Assembly (NCBI GenBank): GCA_019239425.1
Contig: JAFAZX010000048.1
Location: 1 to 32,363, forward strand
Source of the DNA: Acidobacteriota bacterium
GTDB taxonomy: Bacteria; Acidobacteriota; Blastocatellia; Pyrinomonadales; Pyrinomonadaceae
Length of the DNA: 32,363 nt
Direction: 5' to 3'
This document shows, one piece after another, positions 8,648 through 15,466 of this stretch. The notes below the pieces were generated by a model. The model was not told the DNA's origin and did no database searches. It saw only the letters and a program-made list of their open reading frames with translations. The position numbers and the translations under genes are program-made. Positions within the stretch are counted from its first letter, which is position 1, and each line of letters begins with the position of its first letter.

Positions 8648-11600
8648 ATGATCGGCAAGAGCATCTCGCGCTACCGCATTCTCGGCCAGGCCGGCGAGGG
8701 CGGGATGGGTGTCGTCTACGTGGCCGAGGACACAGTCCTGGGTCGCCGCGTCGCCCTCAAGATTCCGCACGCGGGCCGCGACGAGAGCCACTACCGCGCG
8801 CGCTTCCTGCGCGAGGCGCGGGCCGTCTCCAAACTCCGCCACCCGAACATCGCCGCCGTCCACGACTTCGGCGAGACCGAGGAGGGGCAGCCCTTCATCG
8901 TGATGGAGCTGGTCTCGGGGCAGACGCTCGGCGACCTGCTCTCGACGACGGGCATCAGCATCGCGCGCGCCGTCGAGGTCGCGCGCGAGGTGGCCGAGGC
9001 CCTCGGCGAGGCGCACCGCCTCGGCGTCGTCCACCGCGACGTGAAGCCCTCGAACGTCGTCATCGCCGACGAGGGCACGGTCAAGGTGCTCGACTTCGGC
9101 CTCGCCAAGCAGCTCCACGAGGAGGGCGGGAACGGCAACGGCGGCCCCGAGGCGCAGACGCTCCTCACCGCGCGCACGCGCTCGGACGTCGTCATCGGCA
9201 CGCCCCTCTACCTGAGCCCCGAGCAGGCGCGCGGCGCGAAGGTGGACGGCCGCAGCGACCTCTTCGCCCTGGGCGCGCTCTTGTACGAGTGCCTGACGGG
9301 GCGCCCGGCCTTCTCCGGCGCCAACGTCATCGAGATCGGCGCGCAGGTGCTCCACTTCGACCCGCCGCCGCCCTCGCGCCTCAACCCGCGCGTGCCGCCG
9401 GAACTCGACCGCCTCACGCTCAAGGCGCTCTCGAAGAAGCCCGAAGACCGCTTCCAGACGGCCGCGGAGTTCGCCGCCGAACTCGCGCGCGTGGGCGCAA
9501 GGCTCCCCGCCTCCGACACGGTGACGACGCGCAGGCTCTCGGGCGCCGACATCACGCACCGTTCGAGCGCGCTCATCACGATGGCCGAGGGGCTGCGGCG
9601 GCCGAAGTTCTCGCCGCTCACGCTCATCGCCTCGCTGGCCGCGCTCGGCCTTTTAATCTGGGGCGTCGCCTACCTGCGCCGCCCCTCCGTCCACGAGCCG
9701 ACGGCCGAGGCGCTCGCGCTCTACCAGAGCGGCCTCGAAGCGATGCGCGAGGGCTCCTACTACAAGGCGAGCGGGCGGCTCAGGGAGGCGACGGAGAAGG
9801 ACGAGAAGTTCGCGCTCGCGCACGCGCGCTACGCCGAGACGCTCTTGGAGATGGACTTCCTCGACCGCGCCAAGGACGAGATGATGGCCGCGGCCAAGCT
9901 CGTCCCCGACTTCTCGATCTACCCGCGCGCCGAGGCGCTCTACCTCGAGGCCACCTGGGCGGCGGTGCGGAGGGACAACGCGGGCGCCATCGCCGCCCAC
10001 CAGAAGCTCGCCGAGCTCTCGCCCGCAGACCCGCAGACGCACCTCGACCTCGGGCGCGCCTACGAGCGCGACAACCAGATCGAGCAGGCCAACCACGAGT
10101 ACACGGACGCGACGGCTCGAGACCCCACGCGCGCGGTCGCCTTCCTCCGCCTCGGCGCGCTCCACGCCCGGCGCGGCAACCAGGCGGGCGCCGTGGACGC
10201 CTTCGAGACCGCGCAGAAGCTCTACGCGAACTCGGGGAACAGGGAGGGCGAGGCCGCCGTGCACTACCAGCGCGGCTGGTTCTTCTTCAACGTCCGGCAG
10301 AAGGCCGACGAGGCGAAGCCCGAGTTCGAGCAGGCGCTGTCGCTGGCCAGGGAGGGGAAGAACGTCTACCTGCAGGTGCAGACGTTGCTCCAGCTCGCGC
10401 AGACGCTCCCCGACGCCGACGCGGCGCTGAAGACCGCCTCGGACGGCCTCAACACGGCGCAGACCAACGGCATGAACGACCAGGTGGCGAACGGCTACAT
10501 CTCGCGGGGCAACATCCTTTTCAAGATGAGCAAGTTCGAAGAGGCGGCCGAAGTCTACAAGCAGGCGCTCGACTACGCGGGCACCAACAAGCTGCGCCGC
10601 TACGAGGCCATCGCCTCCACCAACCTCGGGAGCCTCTACCAGAAGCAGTACAAGCTCGACGAGGCCGAGGAGTACCTGGAGAAGGCGCGCCAGTTCTACG
10701 AGCAGGGCGGCTACCGCAGCGAGGCCGACCGCTCGGCGATGCTCGTCGCGAGGATCAGGAAGCTCAGGGGCGACTACGACGGCTCGCTCGCCATGTTCGA
10801 GGAGCTGCTCCGCGCGGCCGAGCGCATGAACGATCAGGTGCAGGCGTCCAACCTCAACCGCGAGTGCGGCGCCGTGCTCGCCGCCGCGGGGAGATACCCC
10901 CAGGCGCTCGCGCGCTTCGACCAGAGCGCCACCTACGCGCGGGGTCTTCACAACCAGACCCTCATCACCTACGCGCAGCTCAGCCGGGCGACCGTGCTCA
11001 CGCAGTTGGGCCGCTACGAAGAGGCGGCCGAAATCTACGGGCAGCTGACCGGGGCCCAGCCGCAGGCGCTCGGCGTGACGAAGGACAGGCTGGCCTACAT
11101 CCAGTTGGCCGACGCGCAGATGGAGCTGAGCCGGGAGCGGTTCGCCGACGCGCGGGCGAAGGCCGGGCGGGCGCTCGCCACGCTCAAGGAGTGGGGCGGC
11201 CGCTCCGACGACATTCTCGCGGTCATCGACGCCGCGCTCGGGCAGGCCGAAGCCTCCGGCGGGTCGCGCGCGCACGCGCGCACGCTGTGCGAGGAGGCCG
11301 TGCGCCTCGCCTCCACGGGCAACGACCCCGTGCTCATCGCCGACACGCACCTCGCACTCGCCGCGACGCTGCTCGAAGCGGGCGACGCGGCCGGCGCGCG
11401 CGGGGCCGCGCTGCGCGCGCAGGAGGAGTACGAACGGCTGCGGCGGCCAGACCTCCTGTGGCGCGCGCTCGCGCTGGCGGGGAAGGCCAGCCGCCGCGCC
11501 GACGAGACGGCGGCGCGCGACTACCTCGCGCGCGCCGCCGAGTCGCTCTCGCAGTTCCAACAGAGTCTAGGGTCGGAGGCGGCGGAACGCTACCTCGCGC

Positions 11601-11662
11601 GCCCTGACGTGCAACGGCTCCGCGGTGAGCTCGGCGCCTCGGCGGCGAGCGCGGCTCACTGA
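8648..11662 (+). CDS. Membrane Ser/Thr protein kinase with C-terminal TPR array
   Basis: The 1004-aa protein begins with a complete Hanks-type kinase domain (residues 9-282): glycine loop GEGGMGVVY (16-24), ATP-binding K38 in VALKIP, E56 in FLREARAV, catalytic VVHRDVKPSN (D131), DFGLA (149-153) and SPEQA (190-194). A single transmembrane helix spans about 322-343 (LTLIASLAALGLLIWGV). The remaining 650 residues are TPR-like repeats, predicted outside the membrane if the kinase is cytosolic, so they may sense or bind partners. The activation segment has a Gly/Asn-rich insertion near 160-166. The start is set by the MIGKSISRYRIL kinase N-terminus. A 71-aa gene follows 38 nt downstream. Substrates are unknown. 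Confidence 0.93.
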   Translation: MIGKSISRYRILGQAGEGGMGVVYVAEDTVLGRRVALKIPHAGRDESHYRARFLREARAVSKLRHPNIAAVHDFGETEEGQPFIVMELVSGQTLGDLLSTTGISIARAVEVAREVAEALGEAHRLGVVHRDVKPSNVVIADEGTVKVLDFGLAKQLHEEGGNGNGGPEAQTLLTARTRSDVVIGTPLYLSPEQARGAKVDGRSDLFALGALLYECLTGRPAFSGANVIEIGAQVLHFDPPPPSRLNPRVPPELDRLTLKALSKKPEDRFQTAAEFAAELARVGARLPASDTVTTRRLSGADITHRSSALITMAEGLRRPKFSPLTLIASLAALGLLIWGVAYLRRPSVHEPTAEALALYQSGLEAMREGSYYKASGRLREATEKDEKFALAHARYAETLLEMDFLDRAKDEMMAAAKLVPDFSIYPRAEALYLEATWAAVRRDNAGAIAAHQKLAELSPADPQTHLDLGRAYERDNQIEQANHEYTDATARDPTRAVAFLRLGALHARRGNQAGAVDAFETAQKLYANSGNREGEAAVHYQRGWFFFNVRQKADEAKPEFEQALSLAREGKNVYLQVQTLLQLAQTLPDADAALKTASDGLNTAQTNGMNDQVANGYISRGNILFKMSKFEEAAEVYKQALDYAGTNKLRRYEAIASTNLGSLYQKQYKLDEAEEYLEKARQFYEQGGYRSEADRSAMLVARIRKLRGDYDGSLAMFEELLRAAERMNDQVQASNLNRECGAVLAAAGRYPQALARFDQSATYARGLHNQTLITYAQLSRATVLTQLGRYEEAAEIYGQLTGAQPQALGVTKDRLAYIQLADAQMELSRERFADARAKAGRALATLKEWGGRSDDILAVIDAALGQAEASGGSRAHARTLCEEAVRLASTGNDPVLIADTHLALAATLLEAGDAAGARGAALRAQEEYERLRRPDLLWRALALAGKASRRADETAARDYLARAAESLSQFQQSLGSEAAERYLARPDVQRLRGELGASAASAAH

Positions 11663-11700
11663 CGTTGCCCCGACAACCTCAACCCCTAAGGAGGACCTAA

Positions 11701-11916
11701 ATGTCATCACCACCAGACCCACCGATTGTCGTCTCAGGCGGCTCCGTCCACATCGACCTCGATGAGGACATCTTCACACCCAACGGCAAGAACAAGCGCT
11801 CTCACGGCGGCAAGAAGATCACGAGCGTCGAGATCAGCGTCAACGGCGGCCCGACCCAGACCATCAACGTCCCCAACGGCAAGGTCACCGTCACGATCAG
11901 ATACGAGAACAAGTAA
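11701..11916 (+). CDS. Small 71-aa protein of unknown function, kinase companion
   Basis: I do not recognise this protein. It has a strong Shine-Dalgarno sequence, AAGGAGG, about 7 nt before the ATG, much better than its neighbours have. It has no signal peptide or membrane segment. The N-terminus is proline-rich (SSPPDPPIVVSGG), the middle is acidic then basic (DLDEDIFTPNGKNKRSHGGKK), and the second half alternates hydrophobic and polar residues (ITSVEISVNG, KVTVTIRYENK), suggesting a small beta sheet. It lies 38 nt after the kinase gene and before a strong terminator, so it is probably the last gene of the kinase operon. It could be a substrate, a TPR ligand or an effector; nothing in the sequence decides. 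Confidence 0.8.
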   Translation: MSSPPDPPIVVSGGSVHIDLDEDIFTPNGKNKRSHGGKKITSVEISVNGGPTQTINVPNGKVTVTIRYENK

Positions 11917-11932
11917 CCACCTCAACTCAAAC

Positions 11933-11974
11933 CACGGAGGCGGCGACCTCACACAGGCCGCCGCCTCCGTGTTT
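11933..11974 (+). terminator. Intrinsic terminator of the kinase operon
   Basis: CACGGAGGCGGCG (11933-11945) pairs perfectly with 11959-11971 (13 bp) and is followed by TTT. It begins 17 nt after the stop codon of the 71-aa gene. Confidence 0.75.
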
Positions 11975-11977
11975 AAG

Positions 11978-12315
11978 CAGGCAACAGGCAGATGGCGGCA
12001 GGCAGTAAAGGCAAAAGGCTTCCTACATAAATCTGTTCGAACAAATGAATCGGGGCGGCGAGTTGTTAACCTCACCGCCCCCGATTCATTTGTCCAACCT
12101 GCCTTCTAATACCGACTTACAAATTGAGATAAGGCCGGCTCTTCGCTGGGAGCGCGGGCATCCCTGCCCGCCAGCGTGCGTCAGCACGCTGACCGTCTCC
12201 CTCTTTAACTCAACGTTGAGACATAACGTCTCTTAGCTTTCGCGCTCTCGCGCTCAGGCGGGCTGTAGGGTGTCCCGCGCTCCCAGCGAGAAGGGGCCTT
12301 CTGCCTACTGCCTAC
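11978..12315. mobile_element. MITE-like nested-palindrome element, copy 2 (inverted, decayed)
   Basis: This copy carries the same modules as 7463-7825 in reversed order. Heptads of the GCAGGCA type (from 11978) come first. Then follow CTTCCTACATAAATCTG, the CGGGGCGG/CCGCCCCCG hairpin (about 12051-12083), the sequence TTCTAATACCGACTTA, and the large palindrome with GCGGGCATCCCTGCCCGC. The distal arm is damaged (GCGGGCTGTAGGGTG in place of the perfect complement), and the terminal AAGTCGGTA arm is missing. The right end (GTAGGCA heptads on the minus strand) touches the stop codon of the flavoprotein gene at 12316-12318. Confidence 0.75.
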
Positions 12316-13938
12316 TTACTTCCCCTTCTCCTTCCACGCCGCTTCGGCCAGGCCGGCCAGCCACCAGAGCGTGCCGCGCGCGCCGAAGTGTTCGCGCACG
12401 CGCTCGAAGATGCGCGGGTAGAGGCGCGCCGTGCGCGCGAGCAGCCGGCGGAGCGCGCCCGTCGTCATCCGCCCGCGGAAGACCGCGCGCCGCTCGCCCT
12501 CCTCCAGGCCGCCGAGCGCGGCCGTCAAGGCGTTGAGCGTCTCGTTGACCGCGTGCGGCGCGCCCTTCGCCGCCGGCCGCATGAACTCGGAGAGCCCGAA
12601 CGCCGCCGCGACGCGCCCGACACTGCCGTCACAGACCTGCGTGAGCGCGCCCGCGTCGAGGGCGCCCGCGGAGAGCGCCGCCTCCGTCCCGCGGGCCACG
12701 CGCCGCAACTCGCCCACGTCGCCGCGCGCGCCCTGCGCGAAGGCGCCCGACCCCGCGTCACCCAGGAGCAGCACGCGGTCACAGGCCACGCGACGTTTCG
12801 TGCGCCAGCCCTCGCGCGGCGCATGCGCGTAGCCGAAGACCGGCCGCTCGACGCGCCAGCCCGCCCCCCTGCGCTTGTACGCGGGCAGCGACTCGAAGTA
12901 GCGCTCGAAGAGCGCGAGCAGAGACTTGTCGGCCGGCGAGTCGGTCGTGTCGTGAAAGAAGAGTCGGGTCGAGTAGTCGCCGCGCGCGGGCGCGCCCGCG
13001 AAGCCCTCCCACAGGAGTTGGCGGTGCGCGCTCGCGTCCTCGGTGCTGACGAGGATTTCGCCGGAGCGGAAGTCGGCCTCGTCGCGCCCCTCGCCGCGCA
13101 CGTAGCCGCGCGCGACCGTGCCGACCGAGGGCCGGACGCGCGCCGCGGCCCCGCGCCCGCCGTTCAACTGCCGCGCGACGGGCGAGTCCGCGCCCGACGC
13201 GTCCGCGAACAGCCGCGCCGCGAAGAACCTGCGCGCGCCGCCCGCGCCTTCCGTCTCGATTGTCACGCGCGAGGGTTCGACGTACGCGCGCACGAAGCGC
13301 AGGCCGCGTTCGACCGCGGCCCCCTTCGCGGCGAGGCGCGCGGCCGCGAGCGCGGTCAGGCGCTCGCCGTCGACGGCCACGTCGAGCGCGCCCGTCACCC
13401 ACAAAGGCCCTGCCTTGACGCGCGAGGCCGTGTCGTGGAACTTCACGAAGCAGCCGCGGTAGCGGTTGACGACCGCGCCCTCCACTTCCTCGCGCGTGAA
13501 GACGCCCGCGCCCTCAAGCTCTTTCAACTCCTCTTCCGAGATGTTCCAGACGCCGCCGGCCTCGCCCTCGGGGCGCGCGCTGTTGATGACGAGCACGCGG
13601 CGTCCGTGCCCGCACGCGAGCGCCGCCGCGTGCAGCAGCGCCGCCGCGCAGCCCGCGTAGACGGCATCGAACTCGGCCTCGGCCTCGCGCTTCGCGGGCG
13701 GGGGGCCGAAGAGCACGGCCTCCTCTTCCGCGTACGCGCCGCCGCGCGTCTCCCAGTCGGCGCGCCAGTTGGCCTCCAACTCCCAGATGCGCCGGAGCCA
13801 CTCCTCGCGCATGGGGAGTGTGCCGAGACTGGCGACCGTCTCGGGGTAGCGCCGCCGGAAGTGGGCGAGGTCGGGGGCGAGCGCGTTACGTGCGTTCGCA
13901 AACGTCTTTGCAGATTTCGTCGGAGCCGTGGCGACCAT
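12316..13938 (-). CDS. FAD-dependent oxidoreductase-like protein with degenerate Rossmann motif
   Basis: The 540-aa protein resembles the flavin monooxygenase / halogenase / lycopene-cyclase-like superfamily. Evidence is the N-terminal beta-alpha-beta EFDAVYAGCAAALLHAAAL followed by RRVLVIN (residues 89-119), the LFADASGADSPVARQL segment where these enzymes have DASG, and RVLLLGDAGSGAFAQGARGD, matching the GDA FAD-ribityl motif. The usual GxGxxG is replaced by AGCAAALLH, so FAD binding may be altered. An N-terminal extension of about 85 residues precedes the Rossmann fold. The substrate is unknown. The stop codon abuts the MITE-like element. GC content is very high, so competing open frames occur on the other strand, but only this frame shows family motifs. 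Confidence 0.75.
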   Translation of the reverse strand: MVATAPTKSAKTFANARNALAPDLAHFRRRYPETVASLGTLPMREEWLRRIWELEANWRADWETRGGAYAEEEAVLFGPPPAKREAEAEFDAVYAGCAAALLHAAALACGHGRRVLVINSARPEGEAGGVWNISEEELKELEGAGVFTREEVEGAVVNRYRGCFVKFHDTASRVKAGPLWVTGALDVAVDGERLTALAAARLAAKGAAVERGLRFVRAYVEPSRVTIETEGAGGARRFFAARLFADASGADSPVARQLNGGRGAAARVRPSVGTVARGYVRGEGRDEADFRSGEILVSTEDASAHRQLLWEGFAGAPARGDYSTRLFFHDTTDSPADKSLLALFERYFESLPAYKRRGAGWRVERPVFGYAHAPREGWRTKRRVACDRVLLLGDAGSGAFAQGARGDVGELRRVARGTEAALSAGALDAGALTQVCDGSVGRVAAAFGLSEFMRPAAKGAPHAVNETLNALTAALGGLEEGERRAVFRGRMTTGALRRLLARTARLYPRIFERVREHFGARGTLWWLAGLAEAAWKEKGK

Positions 13939-14144
13939 CTCTTAAAACTCCGCGGGCGCGCGATTACAAAGGACGCGCGCCCGGCCCGTCGGGTAGATGC
14001 ACGCCGCGAGGTCTGTGTGTGCTCGAGGGGAGACTTTGGGGTTCGTGGGCGAGTGTAGCCGAAGGCCGCGCGCGCGGTCTAGCCCCGCGCGGCGTCGGCG
14101 CGCGTCGAGAGAAAAATGTGACCTCGCGGCGACACTTGAGGGCC

Positions 14145-14420
14145 TCACGCCCGCGAGCGCGAGATGAGACCGATGACGGCGACGAAGAGCGCCGAGCCGA
14201 CGATTGACCAGACGACGGGGAACGTCTGGTCGCCCACCCGCACGGGCAGGGGCTCGGGCAGCCCGAGCTTGCGCGCGACCAGGAGTCCGATGAGCGAGCC
14301 GATGAAGCCGAGCGCGACGGAGACCAGGCAGCCGCCGCGCGAGAACCCGCCGATGGCCTGCCCTATCGCCCCGCACACGCCCGCCACGAGCAGCAGCAAG
14401 AGCAGATCGATGAGAGTCAT
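14145..14420 (-). CDS. GlsB/YeaQ/YmgE-family small membrane protein
   Basis: The 91-aa protein has three hydrophobic segments: LIDLLLLLLVAGVCGAIGQA, GGCLVSVALGFIGSLIGLLVA and VVWSIVGSALFVAVIGLIS. The GQAIGGFSRGG and GFIGSLIGLLVAR glycine motifs are typical of the transglycosylase-associated YeaQ/YmgE family, whose members are stress-linked inner-membrane proteins without proven enzymatic activity. The start is at 14420; AAGGAG lies about 9 nt upstream. The open frame extends further upstream, but that extension has no hydrophobic character and would disrupt the family-typical N-terminus. Confidence 0.88.
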   Translation of the reverse strand: MTLIDLLLLLLVAGVCGAIGQAIGGFSRGGCLVSVALGFIGSLIGLLVARKLGLPEPLPVRVGDQTFPVVWSIVGSALFVAVIGLISRSRA

Positions 14421-14513
14421 CCTTTTTTTCTCCTTGTGCCCCGAGCATAATTCAACCTGCCCCGGCCGCGTCAAATTTTTCTGGAAGTCGTCGGCCCCGC
14501 GTCCGCAAAACTT

Positions 14514-14547
14514 TTGCTTCACAAGCGCACGGCCGAGCCTCTATACT
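14514..14547 (+). promoter_or_regulatory. Possible promoter upstream of the riboswitch
   Basis: TATACT (14542-14547) is a good -10 element about 40 nt before the aptamer. The nearest -35-like sequence, TTGCTT (14514-14519), is 22 bp away, which is too far for an ideal promoter. The position is what a riboswitch leader needs. Confidence 0.35.
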
Positions 14548-14587
14548 TCGTTTAAGGCAGGTCGGTGCGTAGGCGCCGCCGCTTGAA

Positions 14588-14690
14588 AAGCGACACCGAG
14601 AAAGGCCATCCGGCGCGAAAGCTCCGGAGCGCAAAGCCGTTGACCTACACGCGCGGGGAAGCCCCGGCGCGCACGGACGCAGCGGTCGCC
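14588..14690 (+). ncRNA. GEMM-I-type riboswitch aptamer (cyclic dinucleotide)
   Basis: The segment matches the GEMM-I (c-di-GMP-I) fold in order. P1 is GCGAC (14590-14594) with GTCGC (14685-14689). AAAGGC is followed by a stem CCGG-C-GC (14610-14616) / GC-T-CCGG (14621-14627) closed by a GAAA tetraloop (14617-14620). Next comes the near-invariant GCGCAAAGCC (14629-14638), with GCC pairing back to GGC 14604-14606. Then ACCTA (14643-14647) opens a second long hairpin with a GCGCGGGG arm, and GCAGCGG closes before P1. GAAA docks on the CCTA region in known structures. Ligand is probably c-di-GMP; the related cGAMP-binding GEMM variant cannot be excluded by eye. It lies about 295 nt upstream of the secreted protein gene at 14986. 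Confidence 0.72.
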
Positions 14691-14721
14691 GAAGTGATGC
14701 CGGAGAGAGTGGAAAATCCCA

Positions 14722-14780
14722 GAGGCCGGAGGCGCGCAGCCCACGCGACGCGCCCCGGCCTCGCCGTTTTTCGGGCGAGG
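14722..14780 (+). terminator. Riboswitch expression platform: terminator overlapping an alternative hairpin
   Basis: GAGGCCGG-A-GGCGCG (14722-14736) pairs with CGCGCC-CCGGCCTC (14749-14762), followed after four bases by TTTTT (14767-14771), a strong intrinsic terminator. The 3' end of that stem (CCTC, 14759-14762) is also part of a second hairpin, CCTCGCC 14759-14765 with GGCGAGG 14774-14780. The two structures compete. This is a plausible on/off switch for the gene downstream. Confidence 0.65.
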
Positions 14781-14985
14781 GAGAAGCGCTGCGCGTGTAC
14801 GTTTCGCGCGCGTCATTCTGAAGGCCCGCGGGCGCACGCCCTGAGCAACTGCCACCCCCGCCCGTTCATCTTAGACTGGCACGTCGCGGCGATCATTTCC
14901 CCACACAGGTCACGCGGCCCGGCCGACTGAAAACCCGAACTCAAAACTGTTGACCCGGAAAGAATTTTTAAGGAGACATACCGAC

Positions 14986-15369
14986 ATGCGTAGACTTCTC
15001 ATCGCCGCTCTCCTCTTGGTCTCGGCCTTCGGCGCGGCCTCGGCGCAGACGAACAGCAGCGACATCCCCAACATGGGCCGCGCGCCCAGGCAGGAAGACG
15101 GCGTCGGCCGCCTCGACCTGCGGGTCGTGGACGAGGACGGCAACCCCGTGCAGGGCGTCCGCGCCGACCTCCAGTCGAAGCGCTCGGGCGGCTTCCTCTG
15201 CGAGTCGTGGAACTGGACGGACGCGCGCGGTGTCTCCGTGCTCCCGCCGCTCCACATGGGCAAGCTCACGCTCAAGCTCTCGGCCAAAGGCTACCAGACG
15301 CAGACCATCCAGGTGGACGCCTCCTCGCTCGACCAGCCCGTCCGCATCACCCTCGTCAAGAAGTCGTAA
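14986..15369 (+). CDS. Secreted protein with carboxypeptidase-regulatory-like (transthyretin-fold) domain
   Basis: The 127-aa protein has a signal peptide (MRRLLIAALLLVSAFGAASA, cleavage before QTNSSD). Residues 40-125 form a single beta-sandwich domain of the CarboxypepD_reg type: LDLRVVDEDGNPVQGVRADL, then GGF..ESWNWTDARGVSVLPPL, KLTLKLSAKGYQTQTIQVD. Such domains are structural or binding modules and carry no catalytic site. AAGGAG at 14970-14975 lies 10 nt before the ATG. An in-frame ATG further upstream would mask the signal peptide and ignore this ribosome site. The GEMM-type riboswitch and terminator upstream suggest control by a cyclic dinucleotide, which would fit a surface or biofilm-related role. 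Confidence 0.85.
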   Translation: MRRLLIAALLLVSAFGAASAQTNSSDIPNMGRAPRQEDGVGRLDLRVVDEDGNPVQGVRADLQSKRSGGFLCESWNWTDARGVSVLPPLHMGKLTLKLSAKGYQTQTIQVDASSLDQPVRITLVKKS

Positions 15370-15386
15370 GGCTTCAAGGCAATTTC

Positions 15387-15456
15387 ACCGCAGAGACACA
15401 GAGGCACAGCTTGAAGAGGTATATCTCAACAAGCTGTGCCTCTGTGTCTCTGTGGT
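15387..15456. repeat. Heptad-unit palindrome (CACAGAG family) between convergent genes
   Basis: The left arm 15387-15413 pairs with 15430-15456 (27 bp, one G-T) around a 16-nt loop. Units are of the CAGAGAC/ACAGAGG type. It lies 17 nt after the stop of the secreted protein gene and 10 nt from the stop of the EgtU-like gene. Confidence 0.85.
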
Positions 15457-15466
15457 TAACTCTGTC

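Noticed and set aside
9653..11560. A long minus-strand open frame opposite the kinase TPR region
   Set aside because: No start context, no family motif, and biased Arg/Leu/Val composition; it is an antisense shadow of the TPR region.
8563..11607. A long plus-strand open frame overlapping the kinase gene
   Set aside because: Its translation is dominated by Arg, Ala, Gly and Pro with no domain. The overlapping frame from 8648 contains every kinase motif. Very high GC keeps alternative frames open.
12388..14058. A 556-codon plus-strand frame opposite the flavoprotein gene
   Set aside because: Composition is extreme in Arg and Ala, and no motif is seen; the minus strand has flavoprotein motifs in the right order.
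14145..14522. Longer start for the GlsB/YeaQ-family gene at 14522
   Set aside because: The extra 34 residues are not hydrophobic, lack family similarity, and a Shine-Dalgarno site precedes the internal ATG at 14420.
14565..14930. A possible 121-aa protein upstream of the secreted-protein gene
   Set aside because: The interval contains the riboswitch aptamer and terminator, the translation is low-complexity and no ribosome site is present.
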